From Bacillota bacterium (lineage in GTDB: Bacteria > Bacillota_C > Negativicutes > CTSoil-072), in NCBI GenBank assembly GCA_017861495.1, contig JAGFXW010000139.1:1-6754 (forward strand): DNA of 6,754 bases, given 5' to 3'. Below, in pieces: positions 1 through 6,387 of this stretch. How positions within the stretch are numbered: position 1 is the first letter of the stretch; each line of letters starts with the position of its first letter. The translations under genes and the position numbers were made by a program. The notes beneath the pieces are model-generated. The model was not told the origin of the DNA, searched no databases, and saw only the letters and a program-made list of their open reading frames with translations.

Positions 1-370
1 TGAAAGCCTTCTGGAGCCGATCTGCGACTTCGCCATCATTGAATGGGACCCGGAGGAAGGTGACTATCCCTATCCTGCTTGTGAATATTTACTTCCCGAG
101 TGCGATTATGTGTACCTTACTTGTACCTCCCTTGTCGACAAGACGTTGCCCAGGCTTCTGGAATTATCTAAAAACGCGAAGCGGATCACCATGGTCGGGC
201 CAGGGACTCCACTTGCTCCGGTTCTTTTTGATTATGGCCTTGGAGATCTTTCCGGTTTTATCGTTAAAGACACTTCGCGGATGGCCAGAATCGTTGCCGG
301 CGCAGAAAAGGTTAAGATTTTCATTGCCGGGCAAAAGGTTGCTTTAAAAGCGCAGCAAGATAATGCATAG
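1..370 (+). CDS. DUF364 (putative heavy-metal chelation) protein, C-terminal part; 5' end outside window
   Basis: The reading frame is open from the first full codon at position 2 to the TAG at 368-370, giving about 122 residues with no start in the window, so only the C-terminal part of the gene is present. The sequence matches the Rossmann-like C-terminal half of DUF364 proteins: a 'GDYPYPACEYLLPECDYVYL' segment, then 'NKTLPRLLEL'-like text (here DKTLPRLLELSKNAK), then 'VGPGTPLAPVLFDYG' and a final 'GFIVKD' strand. These are typical of the family, which is annotated as putative heavy-metal chelation and often lies next to metal or corrinoid uptake genes; the biochemical role is not established. 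The internal ATG at 110 is in the middle of the conserved domain and is not a true start. The next gene starts 53 bases downstream with no terminator between, so the two are probably co-transcribed. Confidence 0.8.
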   Translation, partial: ESLLEPICDFAIIEWDPEEGDYPYPACEYLLPECDYVYLTCTSLVDKTLPRLLELSKNAKRITMVGPGTPLAPVLFDYGLGDLSGFIVKDTSRMARIVAGAEKVKIFIAGQKVALKAQQDNA

Positions 371-423
371 TTACCGTTCAAATTAGCGATGGAACATTAG
401 AGTACAAAGGTGGCCTGTGAACC

Positions 424-945
424 ATGCATATATTTTTAACCGGTGAAATTCAGATTGGAAAAAGCACAGTTATCACTAAAACCCTTTCTTTGCTGGAAAC
501 CATTACGGGAGGCTTTAAAACATATTTTGGTTTGGACCGGGAGGCGCCCGAGAAATGGCTGTATATGAATCCTGCTTCCGAACCCAAGAACTTTGCGCCT
601 GAAAATGCTGTTGTGCGATTGAGTGAAGGCAGGCTGCCGCAGGTTTTGACCGATAAATTCGACACGTATGGAGTACAATTGATCCGGTCGGCCAGAACCA
701 ATGCGAATTTGATTTTGATGGATGAATGTGGCAGTTTGGAACGGAACGCTTTTTTATTTCAACAAGAAGTATTGGATACGTTGGAGGGCGGAACGCCGGT
801 TTTTGGCGTTGTGAAATTGGCAAGTAATGGATGGGTTGATCAGATCAGAAATCACAGTCGAGTGAAGCTCGTTACTGTTACTAAGGAGAATCGCGATACG
901 TTGCCTTTGTTGCTGGCCCGGCATTTTGCCGAAACAGCCAAATGA
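424..945 (+). CDS. THEP1-like nucleoside-triphosphatase (P-loop NTPase)
   Basis: This 173-residue protein opens with a P-loop, 'LTGEIQIGKST' (residues 5-15; GxxxxGKS/T), directly after the first beta strand, as in the NTPase/THEP1 family. A 'GGFKTYFG' segment (about 29-36) corresponds to the family's GF-Y/T strand after helix 1. The Walker B stretch is 'LILMDECGSLE' (about 96-106), followed by 'GTPVFGVVK', the usual strand before the C-terminal helix. Family members hydrolyse nucleoside triphosphates in vitro and are cytoplasmic; their physiological role is unclear. The length is normal. The ribosome-binding site is AAAGGTGG at 406-413, ten bases before the ATG. Pairing with the upstream DUF364 gene suggests a shared metal- or cofactor-related operon, but this is inference. 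An adenylylsulfate-kinase-like or other small P-loop kinase is less likely given the DECG Walker B. Confidence 0.8.
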   Translation: MHIFLTGEIQIGKSTVITKTLSLLETITGGFKTYFGLDREAPEKWLYMNPASEPKNFAPENAVVRLSEGRLPQVLTDKFDTYGVQLIRSARTNANLILMDECGSLERNAFLFQQEVLDTLEGGTPVFGVVKLASNGWVDQIRNHSRVKLVTVTKENRDTLPLLLARHFAETAK

Positions 946-967
946 AAGTTTGCAATTTTGTCACATT

Positions 968-995
968 TTGCACACAAGTTTGCCATATTTATGAT
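968..995 (+). promoter_or_regulatory. Possible sigma-A promoter for the Gln-rich gene
   Basis: TTGCAC (968-973) and TATGAT (990-995) are separated by 16 bases, with a likely start near 1002, leaving an untranslated leader of about 80 bases. The -10 is good (5 of 6) but the -35 is weak (3 of 6), so this is only a candidate. The region also holds two copies of AAGTTTGC (946-953 and 976-983), 30 bases apart, whose meaning is unknown. Confidence 0.25.
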
Positions 996-1082
996 GTATC
1001 ATTCAATTAATAGTATACGAATTTTTGCCGCGCAGACGAAGTTACTATTTCATGGTGCAAAATTGGATAGGAGGCAAACAGT

Positions 1083-2090
1083 ATGAAAAGAACGACGAAA
1101 AAATTAATCCTTTGTTCATTAATGGTAGGATTTATACAATATGGGTTCCATACATCTTTGACAGAAGCTTCACCGCAAAACGACGAGCAACAACAAGAAC
1201 AATATCAAAAAAATAAAGAGCAGAAAGGGCAGCCGAACCAAAACAAACAGCAGCGTACCCAGCAAAATGGGGATCGCCAAAATCAACAACACCAGGGCCA
1301 GCAAAGTCAAGATAAGCAGCGTCTGAGCCAGCAGAAACAGGAGACTCAGAAACAACAGACCCAGAAACAACAGACCCAGAAACAGGACCGCCAGGAGAAA
1401 CAGCAACAAGAACGGCAAAATAAAACCGGGCAGGAAAATCAGCATAAAGAAGGTTTGCAGCAAGGGCAACAACATCAGCAAAATCCGAAACAGGACCACC
1501 AGGAGAAACAGCAACAAGAGCGGCAAAATAAAACCGGGCAAGAAAACCAGCATAAAGAAATACTATGGCAAAACCAGCAGCGCCAGGACCAGGAACATCC
1601 GGATCGGCAGTATCAAGACCGTAAACAGCAAGAGTATCAACACAAGGACGAGCAGCGAAAAGAGTGGCAGGAACGCAAGCAGCACGATTGGTCTAATCCA
1701 GTCTTCCATGATGATAAATGGCAAAAAATAGAAAATAATCATGATGAAAAAATACCTTTCCAATGGCATGAAACGCGATCTTCCATCCATGAACGTTTTT
1801 CGCCGGATGAATATAGAATGGAACGAATTCGCGACCGTGACTGGGATGATCGTTTCCCGGGATTGCACTCTTACCGGTGGCATGATAATGACAGCTATGA
1901 ACGAGGAAATTTTTGGTACCGCGGGCATCGGATCCATGATGCGATTTTGTTCTATGATGACGGCGATACATTGGTCGGGATAGGATTTAATTTTAACGGG
2001 AAATTTATAGTTATCCGGGATGATCATGAATCATATCATCATAACGATTCCATGGTATTAATGCTCGCGCTCCTGTTGTTTGCCGTATAA
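1083..2090 (+). CDS. Secreted glutamine-rich low-complexity protein, unknown function
   Basis: I do not recognise a family. The start is well supported by AGGAGG at 1069-1074, eight bases before the ATG. Residues 1-30 look like a Sec signal peptide: MKRTTKK, a hydrophobic stretch LILCSLMVGF, then a probable cleavage after 'LTEA'. Residues about 34-200 are extremely rich in Gln, with Lys, Glu, Arg and Asn, and contain short tandem and longer internal repeats (listed separately). Residues about 200-300 change character to Trp, His, Asp, Arg and Tyr rich, with no repeats. A short, more ordinary segment follows ('AILFYDDGDTLVGIGFNFNG', about 283-302), then an Asp/His run and a very hydrophobic C-terminal end (SMVLMLALLLFAV, 323-335). 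The tail could be a membrane-inserting end, or a pairing segment. Location just before two exported L,D-transpeptidases suggests a cell-envelope role, which is inference. The reading frame is intact throughout. Confidence 0.8.
   Translation: MKRTTKKLILCSLMVGFIQYGFHTSLTEASPQNDEQQQEQYQKNKEQKGQPNQNKQQRTQQNGDRQNQQHQGQQSQDKQRLSQQKQETQKQQTQKQQTQKQDRQEKQQQERQNKTGQENQHKEGLQQGQQHQQNPKQDHQEKQQQERQNKTGQENQHKEILWQNQQRQDQEHPDRQYQDRKQQEYQHKDEQRKEWQERKQHDWSNPVFHDDKWQKIENNHDEKIPFQWHETRSSIHERFSPDEYRMERIRDRDWDDRFPGLHSYRWHDNDSYERGNFWYRGHRIHDAILFYDDGDTLVGIGFNFNGKFIVIRDDHESYHHNDSMVLMLALLLFAV
1341..1385 (+). repeat. Three tandem 15-bp units encoding (E/Q)TQKQ
   Basis: Three in-frame copies of a 15-base unit, consensus CAGACCCAGAAACAA, lie at 1341-1355, 1356-1370 and 1371-1385. 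The first copy differs by a few bases and the last ends in CAG. They encode ETQKQ-QTQKQ-QTQKQ within the Gln-rich gene. Near-identity at the DNA level points to recent slippage and possible length variation between strains. Confidence 0.85.
1380..1559 (+). repeat. Two 72-bp direct repeats inside the Gln-rich gene
   Basis: The segment 1380-1451 recurs at 1488-1559, exactly 108 bases (36 codons) downstream, with four mismatches by eye. Each copy encodes 24 residues starting KQD(R/H)QEKQQQER and ending GQENQHKE; the copies differ at one residue (R to H). Three of the four base changes are silent, which suggests a recent in-frame duplication followed by selection or little time for drift. The 36 bases between the copies encode GLQQGQQHQQNP and are not duplicated. 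Confidence 0.9.
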
Positions 2091-2128
2091 GATAAGGTCA
2101 ATGAAACCGAACCAAGATTGTTTTAAAT

Positions 2129-2174
2129 GCAAGGACCATGCCGAAACATGCTATTTCGACATGGTCCTATTTGC
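2129..2174. repeat. Long inverted repeat after the Gln-rich gene; possible terminator without a clear T-tract
   Basis: GGACCATGCCGAAA (2133-2146) pairs with TTTCGACATGGTCC (2154-2167) around a 7-base loop, with a single C/A mismatch in the + strand RNA that would be a G-U pair on the other strand. A further GCAA (2129-2132) pairs with TTGC (2171-2174) past a 3-base bulge. It starts 39 bases after the stop codon at 2090, where a terminator would be expected. The downstream sequence is TATTTGCGG rather than a run of T's, so it may be a weak terminator, an mRNA 3'-end protector, or a dispersed palindrome. It shares CCATGCCG with the hairpin at 6442-6492. Confidence 0.55.
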
Positions 2175-2203
2175 GGTTAAAGTATTCAGGATCCTTGATC
2201 TTA

Positions 2204-2212
2204 TGTTAAAAT
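2204..2212 (+). promoter_or_regulatory. Possible extended -10 promoter for the first L,D-transpeptidase gene
   Basis: TGTTAAAAT fits the extended -10 pattern TGnTATAAT with one mismatch in the hexamer. Upstream, TTCAGG at 2185-2190 is a poor -35 with 16-base spacing, which is tolerable for an extended -10 promoter. Initiation would be near 2219, leaving a leader of about 120 bases in the otherwise gene-free 2091-2340 interval. The evidence is only the motif and its position. Confidence 0.3.
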
Positions 2213-2340
2213 AAAGTATTGCAGGAATACAATTCTTTGTAGCGAATATATTTTTCATTGTTTTTACGGACAATTATCCCGCAGTGGTTGAGATATTGCT
2301 TAAATAACGTTTCAAAATGCAGTGAAGTTGGTGTGGTTGT

Positions 2341-2946
2341 GTGAAAAATCGGATTTTGCTTGTTTTGGGTATTCTTCTATTATGCAACTTTTTTTTGGTA
2401 GATGGCGCGAAAGCAGAGGCTGCGATAGGAAAAGAGGTGCTGGCGCTTGCCGCGCAGCAAGACGTGGTTGTCGTGATCGAAAAATCAGTTAACAAACTGA
2501 CCATTTTCTATCAGGGAAAACCGTTTAAAAATTTTTTATGCGCGCTTGGTGTTAATCCGCAAGGGGATAAACAGCGGCAAGGTGATAACCGCACTCCCGA
2601 AGGACAGTTTTTTATTACTGATAAAGAGCGGTTGAATGATCACCCCTATTTAGGTCGTAAATGGCTGGGTTTAAGTTATCCTGATCCCGTGCATGCGCAA
2701 AAAGGGGTAGAAAATAACCTCATCAGTGTGAGTCAATATGATGAGATTATAAGTGCCGATGCGCAAAAAGCCGTGCCGCCGCAAAACACTTTGCTGGGCG
2801 GCTGGATTGGTATCCACGGAGGGCGGGACGATTTAACGAAAGAACGCATCAATTGGACGGAAGGCTGTATTGCTTTGCAGGATACTGATTTGGAAGTTTT
2901 ATACAATTTAGTTCAATACGGTACCCCGGTGGTGATTGTACCGTAG
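2341..2946 (+). CDS. Exported L,D-transpeptidase-like protein (YkuD domain, YafK-like subtype)
   Basis: The 201-residue protein starts at GTG 2341; an in-frame TGA at 2323-2325 and no other start between them fix this choice, although the ribosome-binding site is weak. Residues 1-27 form a signal peptide (MKNR, then ILLVLGILLLCNFFLV, then AKAEA). The YkuD domain fills residues about 41-201: 'VVVVIEKSVNKLTIFYQGK', 'GDNRTPEGQFFI', 'GWIGIHGG' with His159, and 'WTEGCIAL' with the predicted catalytic Cys176. The TEGCIAL form, rather than SGGCIRM, resembles the YafK/amidase-like branch of the family, where some members cleave or modify peptidoglycan crosslinks or lipoprotein links instead of forming 3-3 crosslinks. 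It would act outside the cytoplasmic membrane. Its neighbour at 3055 is a second YkuD protein of a different subtype, so the two are not a simple recent duplication. Confidence 0.87.
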   Translation: MKNRILLVLGILLLCNFFLVDGAKAEAAIGKEVLALAAQQDVVVVIEKSVNKLTIFYQGKPFKNFLCALGVNPQGDKQRQGDNRTPEGQFFITDKERLNDHPYLGRKWLGLSYPDPVHAQKGVENNLISVSQYDEIISADAQKAVPPQNTLLGGWIGIHGGRDDLTKERINWTEGCIALQDTDLEVLYNLVQYGTPVVIVP

Positions 2947-3054
2947 AAAAACACAATAAACCAAGCGGTTGTAGCAAGCGTGTTTAATAACCCCTCAATT
3001 GTTTGATTGTGCGCGAATGCAAAGCAACAGTATGCTAAGAGGAGAGGAAGACGA

Positions 3055-3720
3055 GTGCGCGTTTTAATTTTGGTTGTTCTTTTAGTCTGCTCGTTTCAGC
3101 ATATTGTTTGGGCTAAGCCGGAAATTCATATCAATGTACCGGAAATGATGCTGCGTTTATATGATAACGACAAACTGGCCAAAGAATATCCTGTTGCGGT
3201 GGGAACGCCTTATGAACAGACTCCTGTCGGCAGCTTTGAAATATTTTTAAAAGAGCAATACCCTACGTGGACGCCTGGTTCTATGTTTAAAGATCGAACA
3301 CCGGTGCCGCCAGGACCCAACAATCCGTTGGGAAGCCGGTGGCTGGAATTTAAGCCTACTTTCGGAATTCATGGCACAAATAAGGATTGGGACATCGAAT
3401 ATCCGGTCTCCGGCGGCTGTATCCGCATGCATAATGCAGATGTGGAAGAGTTGTATGAACTAGTCGATTTAGGAACACCGGTTATCATTACTTATCAGCT
3501 TTTGTTGCTGCAAGAACGTGACAATTCGCTGTTCCTGATTGTTTTGCCGGATATCTATAACCAAAAGCAGGGAACGAAGGAGGAGGTATTAGAGTTATTC
3601 CGGCCGTATGCGAACCGGTATAAACTTTTGCCTGGCTGGAAATTCCCGGATCATTCGTTAGCGCGGCAAGAAGTGAAAATTGCTATCAAGGACCGGGCGA
3701 AAGAAGCCGTTCGAAAATAA
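3055..3720 (+). CDS. Exported L,D-transpeptidase (YkuD / ErfK-YbiS type)
   Basis: The frame is open from a TTG at 3007, but I place the start at GTG 3055. A purine-rich AGGAGAGG (3040-3047) lies just before it, and translation from there gives a clean signal peptide, MRVLILVVLLVCSFQHIVWA, cleaved before KPEI. The mature protein begins with the YkuD strand 'IHINVPEMMLRLYDNDKLAK', then 'YPVAVGTPYEQTPVGSF', and carries the full active-site pattern: 'FGIHGT' with His106 and 'SGGCIRMHN' with Cys122 (221-residue numbering). Family members attack the tetrapeptide stem and form 3-3 crosslinks or attach proteins to peptidoglycan. After the YkuD fold (ending near 'GTPVIITYQ') there is an extra C-terminal stretch of about 70 residues, charged and without recognised motif. 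It probably shares a transcript with the upstream L,D-transpeptidase gene. Confidence 0.9.
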   Translation: MRVLILVVLLVCSFQHIVWAKPEIHINVPEMMLRLYDNDKLAKEYPVAVGTPYEQTPVGSFEIFLKEQYPTWTPGSMFKDRTPVPPGPNNPLGSRWLEFKPTFGIHGTNKDWDIEYPVSGGCIRMHNADVEELYELVDLGTPVIITYQLLLLQERDNSLFLIVLPDIYNQKQGTKEEVLELFRPYANRYKLLPGWKFPDHSLARQEVKIAIKDRAKEAVRK

Positions 3721-3757
3721 ACGTTTTTGATTCTAGATTAGCCCTATTGAAAGATTG

Positions 3758-3786
3758 TTGAAACTGTAGAAAAAATAAATTAAACT
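3758..3786 (+). promoter_or_regulatory. Candidate sigma-A promoter for the sigma-54 activator gene
   Basis: TTGAAA (3758-3763) and TAAACT (3781-3786) are separated by exactly 17 bases, matching 5 of 6 and 4 of 6 consensus positions. Initiation near 3793 would leave a leader of about 70 bases before the ATG at 3864. No -24/-12 element is visible here, so the activator appears to be made by the housekeeping polymerase. Confidence 0.4.
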
Positions 3787-3863
3787 AATGATGGATCGTA
3801 GTGTTTTATAGATGCATTTCCGTAATTTATAGGCAATATTGATGAATGGACGGGAGTATTTAT

Positions 3864-5276
3864 ATGGGCGATATTGACATTGGCTTCAGAGATATAATTG
3901 AAGATGTTTTTGAGACCTGTATTAATTTGGTGACGGATAATCAGGGCAATATTATTTTTTTGTCGAGAGGCTATGCCGCTAAGTTGAATGTTGATCCGGC
4001 TAAAGTTATAGGGAAACCGGTGATCAACGTAATCCCCGGGACGCGAATGCATATTGTTGCGAAGACAGGCAAGGCTGAATTCGGCAGTATTTTTCAATTG
4101 AATACGGGTGAATCGGTTGTTTGTAACCGCCTCCCGGTTTTTCGCGATGGAAAATTAATTGCTGTTGCCACCTTCGGATCGTTTAACCAACCGGCCGAAG
4201 GGGTATCTACGATTGAAGCTTTGCAAAAGACGAGGCATTTAATTCAAGAGTTGCTGCATTACAAGAAGGACTTGGGGCAACTTCGCGGAGCCCAATATTC
4301 GATTGACCAGATTATTGGCATGGCGTCCAATATCCAAGCCATAAAAGCAATGGTACAGAACGTTGCACAGACGCAATCTACCGTGCTGATCAGTGGAGAA
4401 ACCGGGACAGGGAAGGAACTTTTTGCGCAGGCGATCCACCAGTTGAGTTCCCGCAGCCACCAACCGCTTGTCCGGATCAACTGTGCGGCTATTCCAACCG
4501 AATTGTTTGAAACGGAATTATTCGGCTACGAGGAAGGGGCTTTTACCGGCGCGCGAAAAGGCGGAAAAATGGGCAAGTTTGAATTAGCAAACCACGGAAC
4601 AATGATTTTTGATGAAATCCAGCAAATGCCCCTGTTATTACAATCAAAGCTGTTGCGGGTGATCCAGGAAAGGGAAATCGAGAGAGTCGGCAGCAACAAA
4701 CCAATGAAGATTGATGTCCGCTTGATTTTTGTTACGAATAAAAACCTGTTTACATTGGTAACAAAAGGTGAATTCCGCGAAGATTTTTATTATCGCATCA
4801 ATACGGTTCCGCTTAAAATTCCACCGCTTCGCGAAAGGATTGAAGACGTGCCACTGCTGGCTGAGCATATTCTTGCCAAGCTTAATCACCGTCTTAGCTT
4901 GAAAATTACCGGCATTGATAAAGAAGTGCTGCAGCTTTTCCGCCAGCATGATTGGCCGGGGAATGTCCGGGAATTGGAGCATACGTTGGAGCGAGCGGCT
5001 AATATCGCGTTATCCGGTCCGCTGAAAATGGAGTATTTTGATACTCTGGCTTTGCGGATCCAGAAAAGAAGCGCAGCCAATTTGATCAAAGAAGATGGAC
5101 GGTTTTCGCTGGAACAAAAATTGGGAATTATTAAAGACCTTGCGGAAAAAGAAATTATTAAAAATGCATTGGAAACTTGCAAGGGAAATAAAACGAAGAC
5201 GGCAGAATTGTTAAAAATTGCGAGACCGCTATTGTATCAAAAAATAAAAAGATTAAATTTAGACAAGGGGAAATAA
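3864..5276 (+). CDS. Sigma-54-dependent transcriptional activator (PAS - AAA+ - Fis-type HTH)
   Basis: I start at ATG 3864 (470 residues) because GGGAG at 3852-3856 sits seven bases upstream; the ATG at 3846 has no good ribosome-binding site. Residues about 8-110 form a PAS-like sensor ('FETCINLVTDNQGNIIFLS', later 'GKPVINVIPGTRMHIV'), followed by a short helical linker. The AAA+ sigma-54 domain follows: Walker A GETGTGKE (178-185), the sigma-54 contact loop GAFTGA (225-230), Walker B GTMIFDEI (245-252), the arginine-finger segment REDFYYR (305-311) and WPGNVREL (364-371). A Fis-type helix-turn-helix ends the protein (about 428-466, 'GNKTKTAELLKIARPLLYQK'). There is no receiver domain, so it probably answers a small ligand or redox signal through PAS. 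A strong -24/-12 promoter at 6529 and a palindrome at 6301 are likely targets. Confidence 0.95.
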   Translation: MGDIDIGFRDIIEDVFETCINLVTDNQGNIIFLSRGYAAKLNVDPAKVIGKPVINVIPGTRMHIVAKTGKAEFGSIFQLNTGESVVCNRLPVFRDGKLIAVATFGSFNQPAEGVSTIEALQKTRHLIQELLHYKKDLGQLRGAQYSIDQIIGMASNIQAIKAMVQNVAQTQSTVLISGETGTGKELFAQAIHQLSSRSHQPLVRINCAAIPTELFETELFGYEEGAFTGARKGGKMGKFELANHGTMIFDEIQQMPLLLQSKLLRVIQEREIERVGSNKPMKIDVRLIFVTNKNLFTLVTKGEFREDFYYRINTVPLKIPPLRERIEDVPLLAEHILAKLNHRLSLKITGIDKEVLQLFRQHDWPGNVRELEHTLERAANIALSGPLKMEYFDTLALRIQKRSAANLIKEDGRFSLEQKLGIIKDLAEKEIIKNALETCKGNKTKTAELLKIARPLLYQKIKRLNLDKGK

Positions 5277-5336
5277 CAAAACACGACCGTGTTGAAAATA
5301 TTGGATATCATATAATGAAAGGTAGAGTGCTGCTTC

Positions 5337-6281
5337 ATGAATAATCGAATTACTGCATTGCTTGGCATTAAATATCCTATTCTCCAAGGAGGTATGGCCT
5401 GGTCATCGGATGCAAAGCTGGCAAGCGCTGTTTCTCTTGCCGGCGGGGCGGGGATCATAGGAACAGGCGGCCGGCCGACCGAATGGGTCAAACAAGAAAT
5501 TGCTGCCGTGAAAAAAAGTACGGATAAGCCCTTTGGGATTAATATTATGCTGATGTCTCCCAATCGGGAAGAAATTATCGAACTGGTCATTGCTGAGAAA
5601 ATCAGCTTTGTAACCTTAGGAGCGGGCGATCCCACACCGTATATCAAGAAATTGCAGGCCGCAAACATCAAGGTCATTCCGGTTGTCCCGAATCTACGCA
5701 TCGCGAAAAAGATGGAGGACAATGGCGTCGATGCGATTATTGTTGAGGGAATGGAATCTGGCGGCCATGTAGGCACCTTGACTACGATGGCCCAGTTGAC
5801 CAATATCATTCCGCGGATAAAGATTCCAATCATTGCTGCGGGAGGAATTGCCGACGGACGAGGAATTGCGGCAGCGCTCCTGATGGGAGCCGATGGCGTG
5901 CAAATAGGCTCGCGGTTTTTACTGGCTGAAGAATGCCCGATCCATCAGGACACCAAAGCGGCAATTATCCATGCGACAGACAGCGATTCAACAGTTACCG
6001 GATATGGAAAACGGCACGCTGTCCGCGGGTTGAAAAACAGGTTTTCTAATAAATTCCATGCGATGGAAGCTTCTGGTATTGCTCAAAGTGAGTTGGATCA
6101 GTTAGCGGCAGGGACTTTGCGGCGGGCGGCCGTAGAAGGGGAGACAGAAGACGGATATGTCAATGTCGGGCAAAGCATTTGCGGATTAACGAAAATTCAA
6201 CCGGTAGCTGAAATTGTTGAGGAACTGATGGCCGAAACCAAACAAACTTTGATGAAAGCGTCGGTATTGCTTTCTCAATAA
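5337..6281 (+). CDS. fabK: FabK-like FMN-dependent enoyl-ACP reductase II (nitronate monooxygenase/NPD superfamily)
   Basis: The 314-residue protein has the FabK pattern along its whole length: 'RITALLGIKYPILQGGMAW' at the N-terminus, 'LAGGAGIIGTG', 'KPFGINIMLMSP' (64-75), 'VIPVVPN', 'VEGMESGGHVGTLTTM' (136-151) with His144 at the position of the catalytic His of pneumococcal FabK, 'PIIAAGGIADG' (164-174) and 'GADGVQIGSRF' (184-194) for FMN phosphate binding. FabK reduces trans-2-enoyl-ACP with FMN and NAD(P)H in the last step of fatty-acid elongation. The gene stands alone rather than in a visible fab cluster, 60 bases after a sigma-54 activator, so a specialised paralogue acting on a non-ACP enoyl or nitronate substrate is possible. 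The ribosome-binding site (AAAGGTAG, 5318-5325) is only moderate. The gene is probably co-transcribed with the activator and ends at the terminator near 6442. Confidence 0.82.
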   Translation: MNNRITALLGIKYPILQGGMAWSSDAKLASAVSLAGGAGIIGTGGRPTEWVKQEIAAVKKSTDKPFGINIMLMSPNREEIIELVIAEKISFVTLGAGDPTPYIKKLQAANIKVIPVVPNLRIAKKMEDNGVDAIIVEGMESGGHVGTLTTMAQLTNIIPRIKIPIIAAGGIADGRGIAAALLMGADGVQIGSRFLLAEECPIHQDTKAAIIHATDSDSTVTGYGKRHAVRGLKNRFSNKFHAMEASGIAQSELDQLAAGTLRRAAVEGETEDGYVNVGQSICGLTKIQPVAEIVEELMAETKQTLMKASVLLSQ

Positions 6282-6300
6282 ACTGTGTATGCTTTTTGTG

Positions 6301-6343
6301 ATGTGTAAGTTTACAATTACAATGTAATGGTAAACTTACACAT
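6301..6343. promoter_or_regulatory. Large palindrome with GTAAGTTTAC-type arms; candidate upstream activator site
   Basis: ATGTGTAAGTTTA (6301-6313) and TAAACTTACACAT (6331-6343) are perfect inverted copies. The pairing continues inward with C6314-G6330, one A/G mismatch, and five more pairs (ATTAC/GTAAT) around an AAT loop. A third partial copy, ATGTAAGTTTA, lies at about 6393-6403. There is no T-tract on either strand, so it is not a good terminator. Its centre is about 230 bases upstream of the predicted sigma-54 start, a normal distance for an enhancer-like site. It is therefore a good candidate for binding the Fis-type HTH of the activator encoded at 3864-5276; that link is inference. 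Confidence 0.5.
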
Positions 6344-6356
6344 GCCTGATCCTTCG

Positions 6357-6387
6357 AATAAAACAAGGTTTTTGCCAATAAAACAAG
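6357..6387 (+). repeat. Direct repeat AATAAAACAAG, two copies 20 bp apart
   Basis: AATAAAACAAG occurs at 6357-6367 and 6377-6387, a start-to-start distance of 20 bases, close to two helical turns. It lies between the palindrome and the terminator, inside the presumed regulatory region. It could be a pair of protein sites on one face of the DNA, or just an A-rich coincidence. Confidence 0.4.

Noticed and set aside
958..972. TGTCAC...TTGCA before the Gln-rich gene as a sigma-54 promoter
   Set aside because: The -24 GG is missing and the spacing between the boxes is too short.
1025..1216. Small + strand frame overlapping the start of the Gln-rich gene
   Set aside because: It has no ribosome-binding site and covers the leader and signal peptide of the real gene in another frame.
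1170..2027. Long minus-strand open frames opposite the Gln-rich gene (1170-1553 and 1563-2027)
   Set aside because: They are Leu/Ile-rich mirror translations of CAG/CAA/AAA-rich codons, without ribosome-binding sites; the + strand frame has a signal peptide and AGGAGG.
3708..3728. Terminator after the second L,D-transpeptidase (CGTT/AACG then TTTTT)
   Set aside because: A 4-bp stem overlapping the stop codon is too weak to support a terminator.
5292..5316. TTGAAA and TATAAT before fabK as a sigma-A promoter
   Set aside because: The spacing is only 13 bases, and initiation would fall inside the ribosome-binding site, so co-transcription with the activator is more likely.
6310..6334. BirA/biotin-type operator in the palindrome
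   Set aside because: The GTTTAC and GTAAAC halves are in the opposite orientation to known biotin operators, and no biotin gene is nearby.
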